The position numbers and the translations under genes are program-made. A stretch of 17,616 nucleotides of DNA from Candidatus Latescibacterota bacterium (lineage in GTDB: Bacteria > Latescibacterota > UBA2968 > GCA-2709665): positions 1 to 17,616 of the forward strand of contig JASLMQ010001021.1 in NCBI GenBank assembly GCA_030746455.1, in the 5' to 3' direction. Below are positions 7,194 through 15,330 of the stretch, piece after piece. The number at the start of each line of letters is the position of its first letter. The first letter of the stretch is position 1. The notes under the pieces were generated by a model. The model did no database searches. It was not told the origin of the DNA and worked only from the letters and a program-made list of their open reading frames with translations.

Positions 7194-10193
7194 CTACGGC
7201 GCAGGAACAAGGGCAAGATCGTCGGTGATTAGCAGGGCCCGCAGCCGGGCACCCGCTGCACGCGGCTTCAGCGTGATCGTGTGCTCCCCAGGTGAGAGGC
7301 CCCCACACCTGGCTTTGCCCCAATGCCAGGAATCCGACACTCGGGCAAAGAAAGCCTGGTAGGACTCCAGGGGCTCACGGTCCACCGACAGATACAACGA
7401 GTTTTGCATCGTGTTATCGGACCTGGTCCAGGCCCATATGGCGTAGGTCGCTTCCGTGGGAACGTGGAAGGTGAACTCCGCCTGTTCGTCAGGCCTGGGG
7501 ACCGTTCGAGGAGATCCCGTATACGGGGGGGCCCACACGAATGCCTCCCCCCGGTCCGGATCGTGGTGCACGACCATAGGCGCGCGGACGTTCCGCGCGG
7601 ATGCCGCATCGAGGTAGCGGTATATCGGGCCACCTGACCCAGTGGCCGCCCCGACCTCGCTGAATCCTGACGTGAGGCCGAAGGGGCTGCGCGCACGGAT
7701 CCGGTACCAGTACTGGGTCTCCTCGTCCACGGTGAAGTCGTCGTAGCGCTCACCCAGGACGCGGGGTGCGATACATGTCTCCTCAGTGGGAGAGAAGTCC
7801 GGCTCGACGTTTCGATGGATCTCGTAGGTGTCACTCGACCGGCCGCGGTCGCCGGGGCGCCAGGTCAGGCACACGCGGCCACCCCCGTTGGGTCCAGCAC
7901 TCACGTTCTGAGGCGGGCGAGGTGCGCCGGGTTCGGCCCTGCCGGCGTGCCACACCGTGATGCCGCGCCAGCTGCCAGCTTCCTGCTGCGCGACTTCCGC
8001 GCGAGTTCCTTCCGGACGGGGACCACCGATGTATCCCCGATCGCTCCACACCAGAACCGGGATCGTGGAGATCCCTCGGATCGGGCTGTGATACACGAGG
8101 CCGACCCAGATCAGCTCATCACGCTTGATGAGGGTGAAGGCGTACCACCGCTCCGGGCGCGGTCGCTCCGGCTTCTGGACAAGGGTTCCCCGACGATAGT
8201 TCATTCGATGGCATTGCGGGTCGGGCGCAGTGACAACCGGCTCCTGTGAAGCCCCCTTATGGAGGGTGATCAAGCCGTGCGGGAGCCCCTCGTCATCGGT
8301 TCCGCCCCACGATAGCGTGTAACCGGTCCCGTCCTCGCCGCCAGCGAAGGTCACCGAAGCACTTGACGCGTAGGACTCGGGCAGATATTCCCACTCCATC
8401 ACGAAGTCGGCCGGCAGGTCGCCCCCGAGGTCGTGGCTCCCATCTTTGAGGTGGAGGCCCCCATCGCTATCCTCGATCTTCACGGACCTGGCGAACGGCC
8501 CCCGGGCAAGCGCGGGGGCGATTGCGGGTCTGGTCGGCAGCTCGGGTCGCATGTCGGGGGGACGTGGCCCTCCCACTTCGTCGGCCCCGATGTCCGGTCC
8601 CGAACCGTGGGGGCGTGGGCGCCTCCACCGGTCGTATTGGACTTCTTCCATTGGGGCCGCCTGGCCGACGGACGGGCTGTTGGCAGCCGGCTCGATCCCC
8701 GGACCCGTGCCATGCAGAAGGGGATCGCGTGAGATCCCCCCGTGTTGGTGCTGCATCTCGAAGTGCTGGCCACTCGCCCAGAGCAGGTTGCTGTCGAGTG
8801 TGGAATCCACACTGCCTGCCAGATTAAGCAATCCGGTTGGCCTGCCTACGACCAGATTGTTCAGGATCCTCGAGTTGCGCACGGGGATCGGCGCGTAGTC
8901 GGTCGCCACGTCGCTGCTGATGGCACTGACCCCGCAGCAGACGAAGGTGTTGTGGGCAATCAGCACATCCTGCGCTTCCGCGTAGAGCTGTCCCGGTTGG
9001 TCCCACAAATCCCCGGGCCTGACTCCCACCTGGAGCACAATGCCGGTTCCGTGCAGATCTATGAACAGGTTGTTGACCACAACGTGCCCCTGTCCGTAGA
9101 CGTGCACCCCATCCGCGTTGTTGATCATCACGTTGCCTTCGACGTGGGCGTTGTTGCCGCCCCGAAGGTTGAAGGCGGACTGCAGGCAATGCGCGGCGGT
9201 GTTGTAGCGGAAGATGTTACCCGAGGACTTGCTGGATATGATCTCAGGGTCCGCCCAGGCGTGGTCGAACAGGCAGTACTCGACTATGGACCCCTGCCGG
9301 ATCTCCGGAGACTGTCCCCAGATCTGGACGTTTTCCTGTCCGTTGCTCCAGAAGCGGAAGATATCCCGGAAGACGTTGTGGTCGAATCGGTTGAAGAACC
9401 GCGCCTCTTCACCGTCGAAGACCCGGTTGCCCAGGCTGATCGACTTGCTGCCTGTGAAGAAGCAATGGTCGACACGGCTCAAACTGCAGTTCGGGACCAG
9501 CCGGACGATATGGCTGAAGGTGAACTCGGGATTGCCACAATGGAAGAAGAGGCACTGGGTGATCCGGTTGTTCTCGCCCTCGGTGAGATCCATTACCTGC
9601 GAGAGTCCGGCATGTTCGAACCGGAAGCCCCTGAAGACGAGGTGGCTGCCCCTGATCTCGAACCGCGTGTTCCCGTGGAAGATCGCCCCTCCGGGCGTTT
9701 CCGGGCGGATGACCACCGGCAGCTCAGGACTTCCGGTACACGTCACCACCAGATCACCCCAGTCTGCATACACACCGTTCTTGACCACCAGCTCGTTTCC
9801 CGGAGCCAGAGCTCCGGCACGGTCGGCGAACTCCTGGGCCGTCGTGACGGTGGAGACGCCTCCGCCCAGCCCGTCGGGCAACTCCAGGGAGGCACATTGC
9901 AGCGATGCCTGAATCACCACATCGTGGACACCGGCAGGCATCTGAACTTCCTTCAGGTTTGGGCCCGAACGGAGAACAGGCAGACGGACCCTGTCGAGGA
10001 ACACGTGCTCGATGCCCGGATAGGAGAACATCACCGGGCCGCCCGGTGTGCTGATGCGTCCATGCGTGTCTGAGGCGTAGGCCTGCTTGTCCGCACTGGT
10101 CAGAAACGGGTGCAGCATGCATGTGCGGATCACGTCTCGATAGGTCTCTCCCGCAACCGTCAGGCATCCGGCGTTGACAGGTTCGTTCTGCAA
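7194..10193 (-). CDS. PL6-type polysaccharide lyase, multidomain, no signal peptide
   Basis: A 999-residue protein. Residues about 115-540 are a right-handed beta-helix of the PL6 (chondroitinase B/alginate lyase) type: ELVVKNGVYADWG, FRGFRFEHAG, WGQSPEIRQGSIVEYCLF. PEIISSKS supplies E317 and K322, and FNLRGG supplies R344. These match chondroitinase B in order and spacing (Ca-binding Glu, catalytic Lys five residues on, Arg about 21 further); D315 replaces the other acidic ligand. The helix ends at GPDIGADE. Residues about 565-755 look like a lectin-type jelly roll, about 758-850 a fibronectin III domain (PPQNVSAGPNGGGRVCLTW), and about 900-990 a beta-sandwich resembling a carbohydrate-binding module. 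Residues 1-115 are unrecognised. It should beta-eliminate a uronate glycan (alginate, dermatan or similar). The TTG start follows a perfect AAGGAGG, and upstream codons hold no signal sequence. Confidence 0.87.
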   Translation of the reverse strand: MQNEPVNAGCLTVAGETYRDVIRTCMLHPFLTSADKQAYASDTHGRISTPGGPVMFSYPGIEHVFLDRVRLPVLRSGPNLKEVQMPAGVHDVVIQASLQCASLELPDGLGGGVSTVTTAQEFADRAGALAPGNELVVKNGVYADWGDLVVTCTGSPELPVVIRPETPGGAIFHGNTRFEIRGSHLVFRGFRFEHAGLSQVMDLTEGENNRITQCLFFHCGNPEFTFSHIVRLVPNCSLSRVDHCFFTGSKSISLGNRVFDGEEARFFNRFDHNVFRDIFRFWSNGQENVQIWGQSPEIRQGSIVEYCLFDHAWADPEIISSKSSGNIFRYNTAAHCLQSAFNLRGGNNAHVEGNVMINNADGVHVYGQGHVVVNNLFIDLHGTGIVLQVGVRPGDLWDQPGQLYAEAQDVLIAHNTFVCCGVSAISSDVATDYAPIPVRNSRILNNLVVGRPTGLLNLAGSVDSTLDSNLLWASGQHFEMQHQHGGISRDPLLHGTGPGIEPAANSPSVGQAAPMEEVQYDRWRRPRPHGSGPDIGADEVGGPRPPDMRPELPTRPAIAPALARGPFARSVKIEDSDGGLHLKDGSHDLGGDLPADFVMEWEYLPESYASSASVTFAGGEDGTGYTLSWGGTDDEGLPHGLITLHKGASQEPVVTAPDPQCHRMNYRRGTLVQKPERPRPERWYAFTLIKRDELIWVGLVYHSPIRGISTIPVLVWSDRGYIGGPRPEGTRAEVAQQEAGSWRGITVWHAGRAEPGAPRPPQNVSAGPNGGGRVCLTWRPGDRGRSSDTYEIHRNVEPDFSPTEETCIAPRVLGERYDDFTVDEETQYWYRIRARSPFGLTSGFSEVGAATGSGGPIYRYLDAASARNVRAPMVVHHDPDRGEAFVWAPPYTGSPRTVPRPDEQAEFTFHVPTEATYAIWAWTRSDNTMQNSLYLSVDREPLESYQAFFARVSDSWHWGKARCGGLSPGEHTITLKPRAAGARLRALLITDDLALVPAP

Positions 10194-10199
10194 GCAGCT

Positions 10200-10206
10200 C
10201 CTCCTT
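10200..10206 (-). promoter_or_regulatory. Perfect Shine-Dalgarno fixing a TTG start
   Basis: The minus strand reads AAGGAGG here, 6 bases before TTG at 10193-10191. No ATG or GTG start lies between this site and the in-frame TAG upstream, and the codons in between are not hydrophobic. It therefore decides the start of the lyase gene and excludes an upstream signal peptide. Confidence 0.7.
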
Positions 10207-10208
10207 GC

Positions 10209-10238
10209 CTCCGCGGCTCTCCTGTGACTCCGTGGCTC
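10209..10238. repeat. Near-duplicate CTCCGYGGCTC in spacer
   Basis: CTCCGCGGCTC (10209-10219) recurs as CTCCGTGGCTC (10228-10238) with a 19-base period in the 166-base spacer upstream of the lyase gene. It resembles the CTCCGTGGCTC / CGCAGAG class of degenerate spacer repeats also seen at 15176-15317. The rest of this spacer shows only a weak 6-bp inverted repeat at 10326-10350. Confidence 0.4.
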
Positions 10239-10359
10239 GACTCGGTCTCCCTAGTTGCTACGGGGCACCAGGGGCCACGGCCTGGCTACGACAGTACCCG
10301 GGCTACGGCGTTCAGGCCTTCCACCGGACCACATTCCCCAAATCTGGTCCAGCATGATC

Positions 10360-11439
10360 CTATAGTTCCAGCCATTTCTTGAGGAAGTCCAGGCTCTTGT
10401 CCATGCGGACCTCGTGGCCGCACTCGTGGAGGTCGATCTCGATCCGGTCCTCGATTCCCAGCTTGCGGTAATGCTCCGCCGTCTCCTCGTACTCTTCGAG
10501 CATCATCGGCCACCAGGCGATGCCGTCGGCCTTGCCCTGCTCGACGAGCAGCGGGCGCGGGCAGATGAGGGAGGCGAGATCGCTGTCGGTGAACTCCCTG
10601 AGCCAGCCCGGGATCCAGATGTGCTCTTCGTTGACCGAGAGGAAGCAGCTGTACCGGGGATCGTCCACGGCCATCTTTTTCCGGCGGTGGTTGAACCAGG
10701 CGCATACCACAGCGGCCTTGATGCGGGGCTCCAGAGGGGTGGTGAACATGGTGTAGGATCCCCCCAGGCTGATGCCGTACATCCCGGTCCGGCCGACGTC
10801 GATCTCCGGGCGGGTCTCGAGGTAGTCGAGCAGGCGCTGGGTCCTCAGGATTTCCAGGCCCCAAAGGCAGTTTCCGAGGAGCTTGCACAGACGTTCTATC
10901 CTGGCACGGGGGGGGCCCATGGAGATGTTCATCGGGGCGATGACGGCGAAGCCCTCCTCGACAAGGGTCCGTCCGTAGCGCAGGTAGACTTCTCCGGGAT
11001 CATCGAGCCCGAAGACTCGCTCGGGACAGGAGCCGATGCCGTGCTGGGCGATGACGAGGGGCACAGGATCGAGTTTGCCCTTGGGAAGGGCGAGGATGCC
11101 CCGTCCGCGCAGGTTGCCCAGCAGCCCGATGGTCACCCACCAGGCTTGGATGTGGCGGTCTTCGTACCACGGCTCGAGCACGGGATCGAGGGGCGTGCCG
11201 TCGTGCTCGAAGAGGCCTACCGTTTCGGCCCATCGCTGCCGGTTGGGCTCCACGGATGTCTCGAAGGCCTCGATGGAGGAGTAGTCCCGGTTCCAGCAGG
11301 CCTCGCGCCTCGGTTCGTAGTCCAGGATGACGCCCCGGAGGTAGTCCTCCGTCTCGTTGCGGAGGAGACGCTGGCGGTCGTTGATCCAACGCTTGATGAC
11401 GTCTGGATGCTGCTCGTAGGGATTGGGGTAGTCGGGCAT
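10360..11439 (-). CDS. Alpha/beta hydrolase, dienelactone-hydrolase/acetyl-esterase-like
   Basis: A 359-residue hydrolase. An N-terminal helical region carries the family signature CWNRDYSSIEAFETSVEPNR (48-67). The core contains PLVIAQHGIG (oxyanion strand), the nucleophile elbow GISLGG with S224, a candidate acid D305 in EQGKADG, and H342 in HECGHEV. A complete Ser-Asp-His triad is thus visible. The family contains carbohydrate acetyl-esterases and uncharacterised hydrolases of planctomycete-like genomes; removal of an ester group from a sugar is the likely role. It is a paralogue of the tandem hydrolase two genes upstream. GGAG (11446-11449) lies 6 bases before the ATG. No signal peptide is seen, so cytoplasmic action is expected. 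Confidence 0.85.
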   Translation of the reverse strand: MPDYPNPYEQHPDVIKRWINDRQRLLRNETEDYLRGVILDYEPRREACWNRDYSSIEAFETSVEPNRQRWAETVGLFEHDGTPLDPVLEPWYEDRHIQAWWVTIGLLGNLRGRGILALPKGKLDPVPLVIAQHGIGSCPERVFGLDDPGEVYLRYGRTLVEEGFAVIAPMNISMGPPRARIERLCKLLGNCLWGLEILRTQRLLDYLETRPEIDVGRTGMYGISLGGSYTMFTTPLEPRIKAAVVCAWFNHRRKKMAVDDPRYSCFLSVNEEHIWIPGWLREFTDSDLASLICPRPLLVEQGKADGIAWWPMMLEEYEETAEHYRKLGIEDRIEIDLHECGHEVRMDKSLDFLKKWLEL

Positions 11440-11487
11440 GGCACGCTCCGGGGTAGAGAACGATGAGTGGTGGTGGAAAGTCGGAAA

Positions 11488-11521
11488 CCATTGAAAATCG
11501 AAGATTGGAGATTGAGAATTG
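11488..11521. repeat. Degenerate heptamer repeat (minus consensus CAATYTY)
   Basis: On the plus strand the spacer reads CCATTG then AAAATCG, AAGATTG, GAGATTG, AGAATTG: four consecutive 7-base units plus a partial one. It lies between the UroD-like gene and the single hydrolase. The same motif on the same strand occurs at 17435-17476. The other bases of this 120-base spacer show nothing else. Confidence 0.6.
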
Positions 11522-11559
11522 GGGGGACGGGCTAGGGAGGTACTGAGGGGTCGGATACA

Positions 11560-12696
11560 TCAGCTCAGGGAGACGGCTTCCTCGATCCAGGCGCGGTAGT
11601 TGGCGAGCATCGGCTTGCTCACGGCGGCCGTGGGACCGGCGGAGGCGGAGAGGACGAGCCGCTCCTTGCCCGTATCGAGCATCTCCGTGACGCGTGCCCG
11701 GATTTGCTCGGGGGTGGACCGCTCGAGCTCCTCGAACTGGAAATTGCCGCAGAGCGTCAGCCGATCTCCGGTGATCTCCCGCGCCTGTGCCATCGTGGCA
11801 TCGCCGTCTCCGCCAAGGTCGGGCGGCTCCACCGGATCGGTGGAATCGTATCCGGCGGCGATCATTTCGCCGAGTGCCCCCGAGACTCGACCGTGGCAGT
11901 GGCAGTTGACGGGTACCCCGTGGCCCTTGAGGAACGCCACGATTCGTGTCTCGTAGGGCGTGACGAACTCCGCGTAGGCATCCGGAGACATCATCGGCGG
12001 GGTACACTGCTCGGCCCCACCGATGTTGGCCATCGTATCGAGCGGACGCTCGAATACCACCGACAGACAGGCCAGGATCCGGTCGGTGATCTCGCCGAGG
12101 ACCTCGTGGACCATGCCCGGGTCGGTGATCGACCACATCAGCGCCTGCTCGAATCTCGTGCATGTGGAGAACACCACCCAGGGCGAAGAGATGCCCAGGC
12201 ACATGACGCCGCGATCGCCGAGCTGCTCATACTCGCGCTCGTGTCCCCGGTAGTCCACAGGAACGACCTCGAAGGGCACGCTCCTGAGCGCTTCGAGATC
12301 CGCCATTGTCTCCACCGGGTACTTGACGGACCACGTCGAGACCTCTCCCCGATGGGCCACGCGTATTCCCGTGAGCTCCCCCTGCGGGGTGTGTACCGTC
12401 GTGTGGGTCCGACGTGTGTTGTCGTCCACCACCTCGGACCTGCTCTCTATTGCGGTCGGCGTGATCCCAAGCGTCCGGTTGAGGTGGCCACCCGGGGTCC
12501 AGCCCACCCGCATATCGCAGTGCTCGCGCGCGAACTCCCACAGAGCGACGTAGTCGGGATCGGCGCGCCAGCCTCGCGAGAAGTCGTCGGCATCGGGAAT
12601 CGGTAGATGGAAGTCGAAGCCCTCGCGCAGCCAGATGGGCACGCGGTCTACAGGCTCGCCCAAAATGGCCGCGCGCATGCGTTGCTTGCCAGTCAT
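11560..12696 (-). CDS. UroD-superfamily (corrinoid methyltransferase-like) protein
   Basis: A 378-residue protein with the uroporphyrinogen-decarboxylase/MtaA fold: an N-terminal MTGKQRMRAAILGEPVDRVP (1-20), a mid-domain GAEQCTPPMMSPDAYAEFV, and a terminal LSASAGPT. True UroD is unlikely because the gene sits in a glycan locus and its N terminus follows the methyltransferase-like pattern. Methyl-transfer relatives bind Zn with H-x-C and a later Cys; here NCHCHGR gives H266-x-H268 and LCGNFQ gives C316, a plausible His-His-Cys site. Such proteins move methyl groups between corrinoid proteins and thiols, and uncharacterised relatives are common beside glycan genes; a role in removing O-methyl groups is inference. 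No corrinoid protein is in the window. It begins 21 bases after the tandem hydrolase stop, consistent with one operon. Confidence 0.85.
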   Translation of the reverse strand: MTGKQRMRAAILGEPVDRVPIWLREGFDFHLPIPDADDFSRGWRADPDYVALWEFAREHCDMRVGWTPGGHLNRTLGITPTAIESRSEVVDDNTRRTHTTVHTPQGELTGIRVAHRGEVSTWSVKYPVETMADLEALRSVPFEVVPVDYRGHEREYEQLGDRGVMCLGISSPWVVFSTCTRFEQALMWSITDPGMVHEVLGEITDRILACLSVVFERPLDTMANIGGAEQCTPPMMSPDAYAEFVTPYETRIVAFLKGHGVPVNCHCHGRVSGALGEMIAAGYDSTDPVEPPDLGGDGDATMAQAREITGDRLTLCGNFQFEELERSTPEQIRARVTEMLDTGKERLVLSASAGPTAAVSKPMLANYRAWIEEAVSLS

Positions 12697-12717
12697 CGCC
12701 CTCTCGCCTTCCTCTGT

Positions 12718-14994
12718 TCAGGTTCCCCGGAAGTCCAGGTGCCAGTGAAGGAAATCGAAGGTGCCCTGACCGTTGATGGTGTGAGGACCGTCGAAGAACT
12801 CAATCTCGGTCCGGTCTCCCACACCCAGCTGTACGTAGCGACGCCGCGTCCGGGCGAATTCGTAGGCGACCCATTCGTCGGGGGCCACCCCGTCGGCGTG
12901 ACCCCGCTCGACCATGAACGGTCTAGCACAGATGAGCCAGCTCATCTCGGCGTAATTGAAGGTGTTCGCCAGGTTGAACTCGAACATCTCGTATTCGCCG
13001 GAGATCAGATAGCTGTTCTGGTACCGCGTGGACGTGTTCTTCCAGACCCATTCGTTGAAGTCGCCCGAGCAAATGGAAAGGCAATATCCCTCCACGATTG
13101 CGGGCACCCGCATCGCGGTCTTCCCGCCGTAGCTCAGACCGTAGAAGGCGATGCGCTCGGGATCCACGAAGGGGAGGGTGGCGAGCCATCGCAGCGTCTG
13201 CTGGTGCTGGCACACGATGAAGGAGTAGAGCGACTTCCCAAGGGGATTGGCCTTGCGCTGGAGGACGCGGAAGGCGTCGCCGCCGATATAGGGATTCTGT
13301 GGGGCGTAGACGACGAAGCCGCGCTGAGCCAGCCGGCACGCGTACCGACGGTAGGTGGCGTCGTTGCGGTCCGACATGTCGATCCTGCCCGGGTCGGTGA
13401 GCCACTCCGGGCGCCCCTCCAGGCCGTGCTGGCAGACCACCACGGGTCGGCGCTCACCCTCCTGGATGTTTGAAGGCACGAGCAGGATCCCACTTGCGTA
13501 GACATCGGGAAGGACGTCCAGGACCACTTCGTAGCCCGTGAGCTTTGGCGTGTCGTAGATCCGACGGGTCCGGGGCCGGCTTTCCGGTGTGGGTCCCGGA
13601 AGGTCGCCGATGAGATCGCGCCACAGCCGGTCCCGGTAGACCTGGCAGCTCTCCTCCCAGGCCTCGAGGGACGTGTCGTCCACCTCAGCCCAGTACTGGA
13701 CTCGCCGGGACTCCGACTCCCTGACGCAGAGCTGGGTATGCTCGAGCATCTCGTGGAACTGCTCCCGGTGGCGCTCCGCGACGTCGGGCAACGGCCTTCT
13801 GAGGGTCGGCGGTACTCCGGGTGAAGGAAGCGCGGTCGAGATTCCCAGGCCGTCGAGCAATCGGGAGAGCGTCTCGTCACAGGCGGGCGGGCCGTCTCCG
13901 TTCCCACTATCCACAAAGACGAGTGCGTCCGGTTCGTCGAGCTCCTGTGCCAGCGACCTCGCTCGGTCGAACTCCTCCTGGACTTCGGCCAGAGAGGGGG
14001 TGACAAGTACGCCGGGCGCGGCACCGCCTCGGCCCTCCGTCGGCTCGGGCGGGCCGGGCACGTCCGGATGCCGGCAGGCCTCGACTACCGCCCGACGGGG
14101 GGCCACCATGCTGAGGATCTCGGCGTCACCGAAGCTCTTGAGCAGGCCAAAGGTGTTCCGGTAGATCGGTTGGCGCCACACGGTCTCGCGGGGTCCGATG
14201 TAACCGCAAATGGCAGCGGCACGAATCCGCGTGTCCAGTGCCGCCGCGTGCAACGCGACGAGGCCCCCTTCGCCGTGACCGATGACGCCGACGGGCTGGG
14301 GGATTTCCGAGAGGGTGTCCACTGCAGCCAGGACCTTGTCGATCTCATATCCGATCACGTGCCGGCCCACTTCATAGGCCGCACGATAGATGAATTCCCG
14401 GTGAGGCTGGTTGGTCATTCGAACGGCGGGAATGCCCGAGTGGGTACAGGCGCGATCGATGAGCACGGGTACCAGGACCCGACACCCGGCCTCGACCAGC
14501 CGGCGGGCGTACTGCGCCCCTGGCGGGAGCTCCGGTGTGATTCCCAGAAGGGCCTCCGGGCTCAGATCGCAGTCGGGCAGGACCAGGACGCTTGCCGCCG
14601 GCTCGACCTCGGGTAATGCGAGGAGGCCCGTTCCCTTGAGCCCCTTCAGCACGTTCCACCGGACCTCGTAGACCCGGTAGCCGGGGCCGGTGGCCAGCTC
14701 GCTCGATTCCGCCAGTGCGGGGGTGCTGATGGTGATCTCCGAGGGCTCGCGGTTTTCCGACGCCCCCACGATCCGCCTGAGCTGCTCGCGATTGGGCGCA
14801 ATCGACCCGTTGTAGGCCTCCGGCGAGGTGAAGTCGCGCTTCCAGTGGCGCGCTCTCCGATCTGGGGATTCGGACAGCTCGCGATCCAGGTATCGGCCGA
14901 TCCCCGCTACCATCTCCGCGGCGAGGTCCTCGTCTCCGAACAAGGGATCGGTTCCATCCAGTGGCAGGGCTTCCTGGTCCGGCGCGCGGGCCAT
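12718..14994 (-). CDS. Tandem alpha/beta hydrolase with catalytically dead N-terminal domain
   Basis: A 758-residue fusion of two hydrolase domains. Domain 1 (about 1-390) has the family signature RDFTSPEAYNGSIAPNRE and the core strands, but its nucleophile elbow reads GHGEGG, with G241 where Ser belongs. Domain 2 (about 400-758) repeats the signature (DDTSLEAWEESC) and has CQHGLEG, the elbow GLSYGG with S621, candidate D701 in ERGHADG, and H738 in DGPHTI, so it should be active. It is presumably an esterase on an acylated sugar or lactone, with domain 1 as a structural or substrate-binding half. GGGAG (15001-15005) lies 6 bases before the ATG. It is the first gene of the minus-strand train, behind a candidate promoter at 15049-15077. 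No signal peptide is seen. Confidence 0.85.
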   Translation of the reverse strand: MARAPDQEALPLDGTDPLFGDEDLAAEMVAGIGRYLDRELSESPDRRARHWKRDFTSPEAYNGSIAPNREQLRRIVGASENREPSEITISTPALAESSELATGPGYRVYEVRWNVLKGLKGTGLLALPEVEPAASVLVLPDCDLSPEALLGITPELPPGAQYARRLVEAGCRVLVPVLIDRACTHSGIPAVRMTNQPHREFIYRAAYEVGRHVIGYEIDKVLAAVDTLSEIPQPVGVIGHGEGGLVALHAAALDTRIRAAAICGYIGPRETVWRQPIYRNTFGLLKSFGDAEILSMVAPRRAVVEACRHPDVPGPPEPTEGRGGAAPGVLVTPSLAEVQEEFDRARSLAQELDEPDALVFVDSGNGDGPPACDETLSRLLDGLGISTALPSPGVPPTLRRPLPDVAERHREQFHEMLEHTQLCVRESESRRVQYWAEVDDTSLEAWEESCQVYRDRLWRDLIGDLPGPTPESRPRTRRIYDTPKLTGYEVVLDVLPDVYASGILLVPSNIQEGERRPVVVCQHGLEGRPEWLTDPGRIDMSDRNDATYRRYACRLAQRGFVVYAPQNPYIGGDAFRVLQRKANPLGKSLYSFIVCQHQQTLRWLATLPFVDPERIAFYGLSYGGKTAMRVPAIVEGYCLSICSGDFNEWVWKNTSTRYQNSYLISGEYEMFEFNLANTFNYAEMSWLICARPFMVERGHADGVAPDEWVAYEFARTRRRYVQLGVGDRTEIEFFDGPHTINGQGTFDFLHWHLDFRGT

Positions 14995-15048
14995 AGGGAT
15001 CTCCCGGTGAGTTGCGTCGCGTTGATATGCTTCTGAGCAACGGCACTA

Positions 15049-15077
15049 CTGATAGCCAATATCACTTGCGGAGTCAA
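15049..15077 (-). promoter_or_regulatory. Candidate sigma70 promoter for the minus-strand train
   Basis: The minus strand has TTGACT (15077-15072), a 17-base spacer and TATCAG (15054-15049), about 55 bases before the tandem hydrolase ATG. Matches are 5/6 and 4/6 to the sigma70 consensus with ideal spacing. It sits back to back with a plus-strand candidate, as expected in a divergent intergenic region. Confidence 0.45.
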
Positions 15078-15098
15078 AGCAAAACTCTCGGCTCCATC

Positions 15099-15127
15099 TT
15101 GACACCGGGGGGCAGATCCCATTAAGT
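15099..15127 (+). promoter_or_regulatory. Candidate sigma70 promoter for the GWxTD gene
   Basis: A perfect TTGACA (15099-15104) is followed after 17 bases by TTAAGT (15122-15127), a weak -10 with 3/6 matches. It would start a transcript with a leader of about 200 bases before GTG at 15331; that leader contains the CGCAGAG repeats. The -35 is strong evidence, the -10 is not. Confidence 0.35.
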
Positions 15128-15175
15128 TAGGGCCTCGCAGGAACCGATCAACGCCCCTCGCGAAATGCATTCTCC

Positions 15176-15317
15176 CGCAGAGGCGCTGATACGCAGAGAG
15201 AAGCGCAGAATCACGGCAAAGGCGTGGGTAGGGCTGAGGACCGTGTTGAGGCGCGGTACTGGGTGCCAGGTCTTGGCCGAAGAGCGAGATTTCGCCACGA
15301 GCGCAGAGAACGCCGAG
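15176..15317. repeat. CGCAGAG-type degenerate spacer repeats
   Basis: CGCAGAG occurs at 15176-15182, 15192-15198 and 15302-15308, with the variants CGCAGA (15204-15209) and CGCCGAG (15311-15317). This purine-rich repeat class is known from intergenic DNA of many large bacterial genomes. It fills much of the 336-base divergent spacer (14995-15330) and precedes the GWxTD start. No gene is seen in this spacer. Confidence 0.5.
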
Positions 15318-15330
15318 AGCACTGGATACC

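Noticed and set aside
8742..10073. Long plus-strand open frame of 443 codons
   Set aside because: It lies wholly antisense to the PL6 lyase, whose catalytic residues and ribosome binding site are clear; the frame reflects GC-rich codon bias and matches no family.
10326..10350. Inverted repeat GGACCA/TGGTCC as a terminator between hydrolase and lyase genes
   Set aside because: Only 6 bp with a 13-base loop and no T-run; expected by chance in this composition.
10414..11466. Plus-strand open frame of 350 codons
   Set aside because: Antisense to the intact Ser-Asp-His hydrolase gene; the translation is rich in Val, Glu and Gly with no recognisable motif.
11560..12696. True uroporphyrinogen decarboxylase of heme synthesis
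   Set aside because: The protein has the divergent methyltransferase-like N terminus and HCHG motif and lies among glycan genes, with no heme genes nearby.
15176..15317. CRISPR array suggested by recurring CGCAGAG
   Set aside because: Units are too short and irregularly spaced, there are no constant-length spacers and no cas genes.
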